DNA from: PALSA-1296 sp037143335
GTDB taxonomy: Bacteria; Bacteroidota; Ignavibacteria; Palsa-1295
Assembly: GCA_037143335.1 (NCBI GenBank)
Contig: JBAWZA010000003.1
Location: 1 to 64,000 of the forward strand
Direction of reading: 5' to 3'
DNA: 64,000 nucleotides
Made by a program: the position numbers and the translations under genes. Below, in pieces: positions 1-7,116 of the stretch. Every line of letters begins with the position of its first letter. Within the stretch, counting starts at the first letter, position 1. A model generated the notes under the pieces. It made no database searches and had not been told where the DNA came from. It saw only the letters and a list, made by a program, of their open reading frames with translations.

Positions 1-311
1 ATGGCATCGCTCACAGGCATTGAAGCAACACGGCCTGTTCGTTTGACGACATCGCCTTCCTTCACGAGTGTTTCATCACCGAAGAGTACAGCGCCGACGT
101 TATCCTCTTCGAGGTTCAACGCCATGCCAAATACTTTATTCGGGAATTCGATCAACTCCCCAGCCATCACCTTCGAGAGGCCATAAACTCGCGCAACACC
201 ATCGCCGACTTGGAGCACGGTACCGACATCATAAACATCTATCGCGTTCTCGAAACCTGTAAGCTGTTGGCGTAAAATCGCACTTACTTCATCTGGGCGT
301 ACTACTGACAT
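1..311 (-). CDS. atpA: ATP synthase F1 subunit alpha, N-terminal part (cut by window edge)
   Basis: Reading from an ATG at 309-311 to the window edge gives 103 residues beginning MSVVRPDEVSAIL. This is the N-terminal beta-barrel of F1 alpha: the stretch containing VGDGVARVYGL and the following EFPNKVFGMALNLE block are hallmarks of the family. The nucleotide-binding domain lies outside the window. Alpha forms the non-catalytic nucleotide sites of the F1 hexamer on the cytoplasmic side of the membrane. It is the last visible gene of the atp operon and starts 29 bp after an exported protein of unknown function that separates it from atpH. Confidence 0.95.
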   Translation of the reverse strand, partial: MSVVRPDEVSAILRQQLTGFENAIDVYDVGTVLQVGDGVARVYGLSKVMAGELIEFPNKVFGMALNLEEDNVGAVLFGDETLVKEGDVVKRTGRVASMPVSDA

Positions 312-340
312 AATGCTTATCTGAAATTAAATCTAAAAAT

Positions 341-1174
341 TTAGTCTGGCTTCTTAAAAGCAATCATTTCGCATGTAACGATCACTAATCCAAGTCCACC
401 AGGTCCGATGGTTCTGTACACGGTCTTGACAATCCCGCGTCCTGGTGCGAAATACTTACGCATATCAGAATACTGGGTCTGCGTAAGTGTAATCAAAACG
501 TGCTCAAATTTTCCAATCGGCGTCAAAAGCGAATCTCCGATACCCGCAATCATTGTTACAATTGTATCTGTCGAATTTTCATGCCACGCTGTCCGTATTT
601 GTAACGGAGAGACAAGAAAGATTCGGTTCTCACCATGAGTAACAGAGTTATTGAACACCGTCATTGCAATTGAATCATCAACATAATAGGAAGATTCAAA
701 TGTAACCCCTGTGCCAGTGCTCCGATATGAAGAATCGGCAGTTATCAAAAGAGGTAGTCCTTGCAGAGAATACTTCGCTGTGTCTCTTACGACTGAATGC
801 CCATAGATCGTATCCTCCCGAACAATATGATTTGATGTATCAATCAATCGCTGAATCGTGCGTAGTGTCCACTCTGCACCGATGCGGGTCGGAAAAAAAT
901 AATTTTTCACCGTTCCAGCAGCACCGGAAAAAGTCGGATGAAGCAGAGTTTTCGGTGCGGCAATTACTGCTTTCTTATTCTTAGACTTTTTCTTCGAAGC
1001 TACCTTCAAATTCACTTTGAGTGAATCGAGTGGCTTCTTCTTCGTCGCCTTAACCTTCAAAGCCTTCAGAGTTTTGACCGTCTGCGTAGATGTCGAGTCC
1101 GTTGCAGATAGACGTGCCCCGAAAAAAAGTAGCAGAGCAAAAACCAGAGTGGTGAATGCTGCTTTCCGGGTCAT
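341..1174 (-). CDS. Exported lysine-rich protein of unknown function inside the atp operon
   Basis: About 277 residues. The ATG at 1172-1174 shares one base with the atpH stop (TGATG), so translation is probably coupled; a TTG one codon upstream is also open. The N-terminus is a signal peptide (MTRKAAF, then a hydrophobic run ending near GARLSA). Residues about 25-75 are very rich in Lys (KKK, SKKKSKNKK) and probably disordered. The remainder has the look of a beta-rich secreted domain, with a C-terminal YFAPGRGIVKTVYR motif of a type seen in secreted lipoprotein-like families. I do not recognise the family. atpH is normally followed directly by atpA, so this gene is an insertion into the operon and would be co-expressed with the ATP synthase, although it is predicted to leave the cytoplasm. 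Confidence 0.8.
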   Translation of the reverse strand: MTRKAAFTTLVFALLLFFGARLSATDSTSTQTVKTLKALKVKATKKKPLDSLKVNLKVASKKKSKNKKAVIAAPKTLLHPTFSGAAGTVKNYFFPTRIGAEWTLRTIQRLIDTSNHIVREDTIYGHSVVRDTAKYSLQGLPLLITADSSYRSTGTGVTFESSYYVDDSIAMTVFNNSVTHGENRIFLVSPLQIRTAWHENSTDTIVTMIAGIGDSLLTPIGKFEHVLITLTQTQYSDMRKYFAPGRGIVKTVYRTIGPGGLGLVIVTCEMIAFKKPD

Positions 1175-1728
1175 CAATTCACCCTCGCTTTCGCTGATTG
1201 TTTTAGCTCCTCACGTAAATTTTCGAGTTGGTGCTCAAGGCTTGCATCAATGAGTGTATCGCCTACTTTCGCAACAAAACCACCACGTAGTTTGGGATCA
1301 ACTGCAAACGAGGCACGAACCTTCATTGATGATATTTTTACAAGCCGTGCAACGATCTCATTCTTAGCCTTCTCATCTAAGGTATGCGCACTGGTTATCA
1401 GCGCTGGTACGGTGCCTGTCTTAATATCAAGTAACTTCAAGAATTCTACCGTTGTGGCTTCGAGCACATTCGCTCTACCTTTTTTTACCAGAAGATCGGT
1501 AAAAATCATCACATCTTTACTGACATGTGGCTCAAATACTCCATGCAGTACTTTCCGTTTTACCTCAGGATGGATAACTGGAGTATGAAGGAGTGAACGA
1601 AGTTCGTGGACAGCATGGATGGCATCGGCGATTACCTTCATATCACGTGAGATTTCGTCAACGGAATTCTTCTCGTTGGCGATATCCATCAAAGCTTGTG
1701 CGTACCGAAGAGCAATGCGTTCGTCCAT
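1174..1728 (-). CDS. atpH: ATP synthase F1 subunit delta
   Basis: 184 residues, the usual length. The start MDERIALRYAQALMDIA matches the OSCP/delta N-terminal domain (the RYAxAL motif). The C-terminal part contains the family stretch DPKLRGGFVAKVGDTLIDASL, typical of the delta C-terminal domain (xxGGxxxxxGDxxxDxS). Delta joins the top of the F1 alpha subunits to the b-subunit peripheral stalk. It lies 15 bp after atpF, and its TGA overlaps the start of the exported protein that follows. Family membership is clear from the motifs and operon position. Confidence 0.95.
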   Translation of the reverse strand: MDERIALRYAQALMDIANEKNSVDEISRDMKVIADAIHAVHELRSLLHTPVIHPEVKRKVLHGVFEPHVSKDVMIFTDLLVKKGRANVLEATTVEFLKLLDIKTGTVPALITSAHTLDEKAKNEIVARLVKISSMKVRASFAVDPKLRGGFVAKVGDTLIDASLEHQLENLREELKQSAKARVN

Positions 1729-1743
1729 GAGGGGAAAGTATTC

Positions 1744-2235
1744 TTAATTAGATTGCGTTGGCAACTCTGCGATGAATTTCTCGACGACCTTGCGATGCTT
1801 CTCATCGTTCATTGACTCGTCGATCAATTTGCCCGCTGCAGCTATTGCAATATCAGCGGCTTCATTCCGAAGTTGCGCGATTGCGGTTAGGGTATCACGC
1901 TCGATCTGCGCTTTCGCTTGGTCGAGCATTTTCTTCGCATCCTCTTGGGCTTTGGCTGCTAACTCGGTGCGCATACGTTCAGCGTACTCTTTACCTTCAC
2001 GAAGTTGCTTCTGAAGTTGCTCCTCGTTTAATTTGCGCTGGCGTTCTGTTTCTGCAATGAGCTTCTCAGCCTCTGCACGTGCATGTTCAGCTTTGGAGAG
2101 TGAATCCCCAATCGCTTCTTCGCGACGTTTCAGCGAAGCGAGAATAGGCTTCCATGCAATTCTTGATAACAAGAGAAGCAGAATTCCAAAAATGATGAGA
2201 GTCCAGATCGAAAGTCCGGGATTAATTTCTAACAT
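1744..2235 (-). CDS. atpF: ATP synthase F0 subunit b
   Basis: 163 residues with the expected architecture: one N-terminal membrane helix (residues about 8-27, LSIWTLIIFGILLLLL), then a long charged helix rich in Ala, Glu, Lys and Arg forming the peripheral stalk. The membrane-proximal KPILASLKRREEAI is typical of the family. There is a single copy, so the stalk is probably a homodimer. It sits between atpE and atpH in canonical order. Confidence 0.95.
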   Translation of the reverse strand: MLEINPGLSIWTLIIFGILLLLLSRIAWKPILASLKRREEAIGDSLSKAEHARAEAEKLIAETERQRKLNEEQLQKQLREGKEYAERMRTELAAKAQEDAKKMLDQAKAQIERDTLTAIAQLRNEAADIAIAAAGKLIDESMNDEKHRKVVEKFIAELPTQSN

Positions 2236-2342
2236 ATTTTACGCTAAGTTAGCAGGCGCGAAAACACTTCCGCGCCCGGAGTATAATACTCGACATCTGA
2301 ATACGCACAAAAATATGCGCACTCAAAAAATCATCAAACCGA

Positions 2343-2570
2343 TTATTTACCGGATAAGATGATACAAATAACGAGAGCGAACAATGCAAGTCCCTCGATA
2401 AGCGCTGCAGCGATGATCATCGTTGTACGGATACCACCAGAAAGCTCTGGCTGGCGTCCCATTGCTTCGAGAGCACCGGTTGCAAGCTTACCGATTCCTA
2501 CTCCTGCGCCGACAACGGCAACTGCTGCTCCGAGTCCTGCTGATAGATATGCGAATGCTGATGGATTCAT
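2343..2570 (-). CDS. atpE: ATP synthase F0 subunit c (proton type)
   Basis: 75 residues: two membrane helices joined by the polar loop GRQPE. Helix 1 has the Gly-rich GAGVGIGK pattern and helix 2 carries the ion-binding carboxylate Glu59 (AALIEGLALF). The Gln and Ser/Thr ligands that mark sodium-type rings are absent: Ile replaces Gln in helix 1 and Gly-Leu follows Glu59. I infer a proton-driven ring. It is separated from atpB by 54 bp and from atpF by about 107 bp, the widest gap inside this part of the operon. Confidence 0.95.
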   Translation of the reverse strand: MNPSAFAYLSAGLGAAVAVVGAGVGIGKLATGALEAMGRQPELSGGIRTTMIIAAALIEGLALFALVICIILSGK

Positions 2571-2624
2571 GGTGTGTCGTGTTAGTTAATGTGAATAGAT
2601 TCGTTACTAAAAAATTTCTACAAA

Positions 2625-3842
2625 TTATATTGCGACCTCAACAATAACGTGAGAATCCGCTTCGTGGTGCTCGCTATGCTCCTCGTGGTGTTCATGCACC
2701 ATCATGCCGACGAATACTGCTGAAAGCATGGTAAACACAAACGCCTGCAAAGCCGCAACCAAAAGCTCAAGTAAATAAATGAAAAGAGCAAATGGCACCG
2801 AAACAGCGAAACCTGCAACGATTGATTGGAACAACAATGCCAATCCGATCAATGCTCCTATAACAATATGGCCAGCTGTCATATTCGCAAATAAACGCAT
2901 CGTCAGTGCAAATGGCTTCGTAAATAGTCCGATAAATTCAATCGGCACCATAATCATAATCAAGACAATCTTCATGGCAAGCGGAATATCCATCGAATGT
3001 AAGCCACCAGTAAAGTGCTTCAGGTACTCAGCCAATCCCATAGTGCGAATTCCCATGATCTGCGTGAGGATAAACGTGCATATCGCTAGAGTAACCGTTA
3101 CCGCCAAATTTCCCGTTGGCGTCTTGGTAAGTGGAAAAAGCCCGATCAAATTTATTGCGAAGATAAAAAAGAAAATGGTGAGGAAATAGGGCATCAATTT
3201 ATCAGCCCATTTTTTCTCGACATTTGGATAAACGATTTCGTCACGGACGTAAACAACAAGCGATTCGATCAAATTATGTGTCCCCTTCGGAACGAGAACA
3301 GTCTTGGCGCGTCTGCCGGCAATGGAAGTAAGAAGCAGGAGGACAACCATTGCAACAACCAAGAAAAATCTGTTGGCGGTTACAGAAAGGTCAAGCGTGA
3401 AGCCTGTCTCTTTTCCATCGCGCCTTTCCCATGGAGTGACGAAGCCAAAAAGTTTTGCTTTTTTCTGCTCGTCATATTTTACTGGGTCACGGAGTTTGTA
3501 GTCAGCCGAGGCTTCAAGATTTTCTAAACTCGAAAAATAATGAAATCCGAATCCGTCGTTGAAAAGTATTGGAAGGGGTACCTTTACAGAAATAAAATGG
3601 AGTTCGTAGGTATCCTCAAGATGCTGGATAATTTTTCCGAAGAGCTTTCCAGCGTCGATGGTATCTTTACGCTCGCTCTTCCATATATCGTTCTCGCGTC
3701 CCTCTTCGGACTTTTCAGGAGCGGTGGATTTAATCTCGGAAGCTGATGCAGGAGTTTTGGACGGCTCATCACTCGCCAATACTGGCGATACGAAGAAACC
3801 TAATACTAAGAATACGCTCGCTAAGAAGTGACGAAGTGTCAT
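2625..3842 (-). CDS. atpB: ATP synthase F0 subunit a with exported N-terminal extension and His-rich tail
   Basis: 405 residues, much longer than the roughly 270 of E. coli. Residues 1-23 form a signal peptide (MTLRHFLASVFLVLGFF...). A hydrophilic segment of about 130 residues precedes the first canonical membrane helix. The core helices follow, with the essential Arg in LTMRLFANMTAGH that works with the c-ring Glu in proton transfer. The C-terminus is His/Glu-rich (VHEHHEEHSEHHE). Long exported N-termini are common for subunit a in Bacteroidota. The gene starts 6 bp after the AtpI-like gene. The role of the N-terminal segment and His tail is not known from sequence. Confidence 0.95.
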   Translation of the reverse strand: MTLRHFLASVFLVLGFFVSPVLASDEPSKTPASASEIKSTAPEKSEEGRENDIWKSERKDTIDAGKLFGKIIQHLEDTYELHFISVKVPLPILFNDGFGFHYFSSLENLEASADYKLRDPVKYDEQKKAKLFGFVTPWERRDGKETGFTLDLSVTANRFFLVVAMVVLLLLTSIAGRRAKTVLVPKGTHNLIESLVVYVRDEIVYPNVEKKWADKLMPYFLTIFFFIFAINLIGLFPLTKTPTGNLAVTVTLAICTFILTQIMGIRTMGLAEYLKHFTGGLHSMDIPLAMKIVLIMIMVPIEFIGLFTKPFALTMRLFANMTAGHIVIGALIGLALLFQSIVAGFAVSVPFALFIYLLELLVAALQAFVFTMLSAVFVGMMVHEHHEEHSEHHEADSHVIVEVAI

Positions 3843-3848
3843 TCGATT

Positions 3849-4298
3849 TTACTCGCCTCGTATAAGTGATTTCTTGTGAATGTAAATGATCTCGATAACG
3901 AGATAAGAAAAATAACTTGCGAACATGCCAGTCACTAATCCGATCGAGTTAATCTTGAACAAAAATTGACACATTGCAAATGCAACTACTAACCCAAATA
4001 TACGAACAAAAATGGAGCCGATCGCCACGCCAAAGAAAATATCATTTGGCTGATCAATTGCCCACTCGGTCAAGAAAAAACTCGCGACGCTGGTTACCGT
4101 GCATAACATCATGCCAACAAAGCAAGCAGACTTGAAGGATTCCGTTGACCATTCGTTCATGGCAAAAGATCCGCCAACATAAATAACCAAACTCACTAAC
4201 CCAAACCAGACGATGAAGAATCGCGTAGCTTCGCGGCTGATTGCCGACTTCGATACGTGGGGTCTGACTAACTGATATGCCTGAAGTATTGCGCTCAA
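3849..4298 (-). CDS. AtpI-like membrane protein of the ATP synthase operon
   Basis: 149 residues with four predicted membrane helices, at about 27-47, 59-75, 88-110 and 119-141. It sits directly before atpB, the position and size of ATP synthase protein I, which helps assemble the c-ring. Sequence motifs are weak in this family, so the call rests mainly on topology and the 6-bp spacing to atpB. The start ATG encodes MSAILQAYQLV; a roughly 300-bp noncoding stretch lies upstream. Confidence 0.7.
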   Translation of the reverse strand: MSAILQAYQLVRPHVSKSAISREATRFFIVWFGLVSLVIYVGGSFAMNEWSTESFKSACFVGMMLCTVTSVASFFLTEWAIDQPNDIFFGVAIGSIFVRIFGLVVAFAMCQFLFKINSIGLVTGMFASYFSYLVIEIIYIHKKSLIRGE

Positions 4299-4595
4299 TT
4301 TATTTTCCTCTTAGAATTACGATATATAGAAATTAACTATTGCGTCGAATATATAGCCTCATTAAACGCTTTTCTACCCCTTTTTTGTTTCATTTTTTTG
4401 GTCTTTTTTGAAGATTGTCAACAACCCGAAGAAGTTGGGTGATTTAGGCTTCACCAGCGTGGCTGCACGAAGCGGAGAATATACTACCTAAAATGTATTT
4501 ATCGCAGGTAGCCATATGGAAGGCACATTTGTCGATTTGATGAAATCGAGAAAAGGATGTCACAGGTGGGGAGGAGTACGGGAAAGTTGGAATGA
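4299..4595. other. Noncoding gap inside the atp cluster
   Basis: This 297-bp stretch separates the AtpZ-like gene from the AtpI-like gene. It has no open frame of note on either strand. On the minus strand it contains a TTGACA followed by A-rich sequence and, nearer to atpI, two TATATAT-containing AT-rich segments, so a promoter for the F0 genes could lie here. I cannot define one with confidence, and I see no clear hairpin terminator. Confidence 0.5.
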
Positions 4596-4928
4596 TTATT
4601 TTTGTGCTTTTTGTTTCGTATTCTCCTTACTTTTTTCGATCCTCAGTACTACGAACAAAAAATAACCTAGGCCAGCAACTGCGCCAAAACCGGAGCAGAT
4701 TCCGATCCACAAAGATGTGGCATACTGCTTATCTAACCACCAACCTAATCCTGCGAATGCAACGATCGTGAGCGCCATCTGGATGCCAAGAGTCAGATAG
4801 GGCGCATTTTCTTGCATAACCTGCTGATACTCCGCATTATCATCCAAGCTCCTGCCTTTTCCGAAAAGCGGTTCCGAGGCTTTGAGATGAGCGAATTCCC
4901 GTATTTCTTTTTCGCGTTCACTATCCAT
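4596..4928 (-). CDS. AtpZ/AtpI-type small membrane protein
   Basis: 110 residues: a charged N-terminal 45 residues, then two membrane helices (LGIQMALTIVAFAGLGWWLD and a second Gly-rich helix ending YFLFVVLRI), and a charged tail. The paired helices with the GWWLD motif are typical of the AtpZ/AtpI family encoded at the head of atp operons, proposed to help F0 assembly or Mg2+ supply. It is the most upstream minus-strand gene of the atp cluster. About 85 bp separate it from the divergent lipoprotein gene, so its promoter should lie in that gap. Confidence 0.8.
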   Translation of the reverse strand: MDSEREKEIREFAHLKASEPLFGKGRSLDDNAEYQQVMQENAPYLTLGIQMALTIVAFAGLGWWLDKQYATSLWIGICSGFGAVAGLGYFLFVVLRIEKSKENTKQKAQK

Positions 4929-5014
4929 GACGGACTGTAAAGATAAATACCTCTCTATGGTTCAGTAAATAATTTTTTTGTCACTTTTAGACCGTGCTTT
5001 GTGTCTATGTAAAT

Positions 5015-5989
5015 ATGCATTCTATTTTCATCAGTCGATTCGGGTTGTTGTTTCTTTTTATTTTCGTCACCGGATGTGCGACGATGATTAACGGTACAAC
5101 GCAGGACGTCCCGGTCGTCATGCCGGGAGGCACGGAGATAACGGAGTTATCAGGCGGTGGTCTTACTCTCGTAACCCTCGAAACAGGAAGTACTGCGTTG
5201 CGACTGAATCGCAAAAACGATTATTCCCTTAAGTTTACGCATGACAACCACTCAGTAATGACTAACATCAGCTCCAGACTTGATGGAGGGTGGTTGGCTG
5301 CCGATCTGTTCACATACTTCGTAGGCTATTTAGTAGATGCCATAACGGGGTCATGGAATTCCTTCGATGCCGGCGTACTCTATCCCTTCGGGTATTCCTC
5401 GATAGATACCACTAGGTATCGTGGCAACTTCGATTTTTATCCCTACGTCGTCGAAAAGGTACCGGAGCGTAATACAGTTGGGATCGTGATTTCTGCTAAT
5501 GCGGCTCTTGAATTTGTGCGGGATAATATGACCGAAATAGCCTACGGTTTTGGGCTTGGATACAGGGTCGCTAAGGAAGCAACTATCTCACTGGAGTATG
5601 AAGGTGGTCCAGGGATTGGATATTTCCAGAACGGGAGTAAGTATGACTTTTATGCGTCTTACAACCAAATTAGCGCCAGCTGTAAGTTGCAAATAGAAAA
5701 TTCTCCTTTTATTCTCCTCGGGGCAGGCGCGACCGCCATGAGCGTTACGTCGTTGAAGTACACAAACTTCGGGTACGATTCTCTCGGAAGAAGAATCGAC
5801 GCATCTGCTTTGTACCCAGATAGAACCGACTGGGTACCGGCAATTTTCGGTGGGTTCGGTATATGCTCGAAGAACTTTTACTGCGAGCTTCGACACACAA
5901 TCGGTCTCAGTGCGGTAACACTCCCTCATGACGAGAAGGAACGGCTGGAATCTACTTCTCTAAAGTTCGGAGTAATACTCCACTTTTAA
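5015..5989 (+). CDS. Predicted lipoprotein of unknown function
   Basis: About 324 residues from the ATG at 5015 (an in-frame GTG lies 7 codons upstream). The N-terminus is a lipoprotein signal ending in the lipobox FVTGC, followed by ATMINGTTQDVPV. This beginning (CATMINGTTQ, then a glucosylation-free Gly-rich stretch) resembles small outer-membrane lipoproteins that carry a PEGA-like or YIP1-like N-terminal segment. The C-terminal two thirds looks like a beta-barrel or lipocalin-like outer-membrane domain, with alternating aromatic strands and a terminal KFGVILHF. The specific function is unknown. It converges on rpmI with only 4 bp between the stop codons. Confidence 0.75.
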   Translation: MHSIFISRFGLLFLFIFVTGCATMINGTTQDVPVVMPGGTEITELSGGGLTLVTLETGSTALRLNRKNDYSLKFTHDNHSVMTNISSRLDGGWLAADLFTYFVGYLVDAITGSWNSFDAGVLYPFGYSSIDTTRYRGNFDFYPYVVEKVPERNTVGIVISANAALEFVRDNMTEIAYGFGLGYRVAKEATISLEYEGGPGIGYFQNGSKYDFYASYNQISASCKLQIENSPFILLGAGATAMSVTSLKYTNFGYDSLGRRIDASALYPDRTDWVPAIFGGFGICSKNFYCELRHTIGLSAVTLPHDEKERLESTSLKFGVILHF

Positions 5990-5993
5990 GGAA

Positions 5994-6188
5994 TTACATG
6001 CCAAGCATTCTCTTGACTGTCTTCGATTCCGTATCGGCGACGAGTGTAGATTGACGTAAGCTTCTCTTACGCTTCTGAGTTTTTGATGTGAGGATATGCC
6101 CATGATAAGGCTTCTCACGTTTGACCTTTCCGCTTCCAGTTACGCTGAAACGTTTTTTTGCTCCTGATTTTGTCTTGGTTTTCGGCAT
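5994..6188 (-). CDS. rpmI: 50S ribosomal protein L35
   Basis: 64 residues, the usual L35 size, very basic. The start MPKTKTKSGAKKRF and the core SGKVKREKPYHGH...SKTQKRKRSLR are diagnostic. It follows infC by 24 bp, as in most bacteria. The normal third member, rplT (L20), is not downstream: the next gene is a convergent lipoprotein ending 4 bp away, so rplT must be elsewhere in the genome. Confidence 0.97.
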   Translation of the reverse strand: MPKTKTKSGAKKRFSVTGSGKVKREKPYHGHILTSKTQKRKRSLRQSTLVADTESKTVKRMLGM

Positions 6189-6212
6189 AGTAGTATGTAT
6201 TTAAATTCTTGG

Positions 6213-6962
6213 TTAACTTGCCGATTCCGGCTCCGGAGTATCAGCAATCTTAATTTTTTTCTGAAGCGTCAATGCTTCGAGTTTTTCACCAAATTCCGAC
6301 TTACCTTTCGGTAACTCGATCCGGTTCGAAGGAATATCATCCTCCTTCTTGCCCTTGCCTCTTGGTGAGAACATCATGGTCATTAACTTACCCATGAGTG
6401 AGATATTGGAATCTATCTTCGCAATATCAATAATTTTTTCTTCAAATCGTTTCAACAACTCAACGCCATGCTCTTTGTAAGCAATTTCACGACCTTTGAA
6501 TTGTACCGACACTTTTACCTTGTGTCCTTCACCAATCCACTCACGCGCATGTCGAAGCTTGAACTCGAAGTCGTGCGTATCCGTGGAAGGATGGTAGCGA
6601 AGCTCCTTAATCAACTGCTTATGTGAGGAAGCTTTCGTTTGTTTCTCCTTTTTCTGTTGTTCATATCTCCACTTGCCAAACTCCATGAGTTTGCAAACAG
6701 GTGGTTGCGCATTTGGAGCAATCTCAAGAAGATCAACTCCACGCTCCCGAGCTAATTTCATCGCATCTTGCGGACTCATCACACCAACTACCCCCTCCTC
6801 GTCAACGACTCGAATTTCGGGTACACGAATTTGTTCATTCATCCGAACACCAGCGTTCTTCACTGGCATTTCACGGCTGAAACGATTCTGACGCCCCGAT
6901 GGTGGCTTTGGCGCAGGGCTTGTCGAAGTTGTAGGACTTAAAACGATCTGTTTCTTAGCCAT
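6213..6962 (-). CDS. infC: Translation initiation factor IF-3, with N- and C-terminal extensions
   Basis: 249 residues against about 180 in E. coli. The IF3 core begins near residue 41 (RMNEQIRVPEIRVVDEEG) and includes LLEIAPNAQPPVCKLMEFGKWRYEQ, the signature of the family, then the C-terminal domain with HDFEFKLRHAREW. About 40 extra residues at the N-terminus and about 35 at the C-terminus are low in complexity and basic. IF-3 binds the 30S subunit and checks start-codon and initiator-tRNA pairing. The ATG at 6962 is used here; a later Met (MPVKNAG) is possible. A TACATTTG box lies 38 bp upstream. Confidence 0.95.
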   Translation of the reverse strand: MAKKQIVLSPTTSTSPAPKPPSGRQNRFSREMPVKNAGVRMNEQIRVPEIRVVDEEGVVGVMSPQDAMKLARERGVDLLEIAPNAQPPVCKLMEFGKWRYEQQKKEKQTKASSHKQLIKELRYHPSTDTHDFEFKLRHAREWIGEGHKVKVSVQFKGREIAYKEHGVELLKRFEEKIIDIAKIDSNISLMGKLMTMMFSPRGKGKKEDDIPSNRIELPKGKSEFGEKLEALTLQKKIKIADTPEPESAS

Positions 6963-6999
6963 TGATTACAGACCGATAGTTAACACGTAGATGTATCTT

Positions 7000-7007
7000 C
7001 AAATGTA
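7000..7007 (-). promoter_or_regulatory. Candidate Bacteroidota-type -7 box for infC-rpmI
   Basis: On the minus strand this reads TACATTTG, an exact match to TAnnTTTG, the -7 element of Bacteroidota promoters. It would give a 5' leader of about 30 nt before infC. No well-spaced -33 TTG is obvious (the nearest is about 27 bp upstream), so this is a candidate only. Confidence 0.4.
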
Positions 7008-7116
7008 GTGCGATTGTTGTTAAATCAGTGTTGACAAGACTTCTTTATTTCGAAGGAGGAAGTGAACTGCTACTGAGACTCATCCAACTCAATTACTAAA
7101 AAGCTGTCAATCAAAA

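Noticed and set aside
3276..3746. Plus-strand open frames inside atpB
   Set aside because: They are shadows of the atpB coding strand; the encoded sequences have no signal, motif or Shine-Dalgarno.
4299..4595. Possible small gene or bactofilin remnant between the two small atp genes
   Set aside because: Frames on both strands are broken by stops within a few dozen codons and show no family motif.
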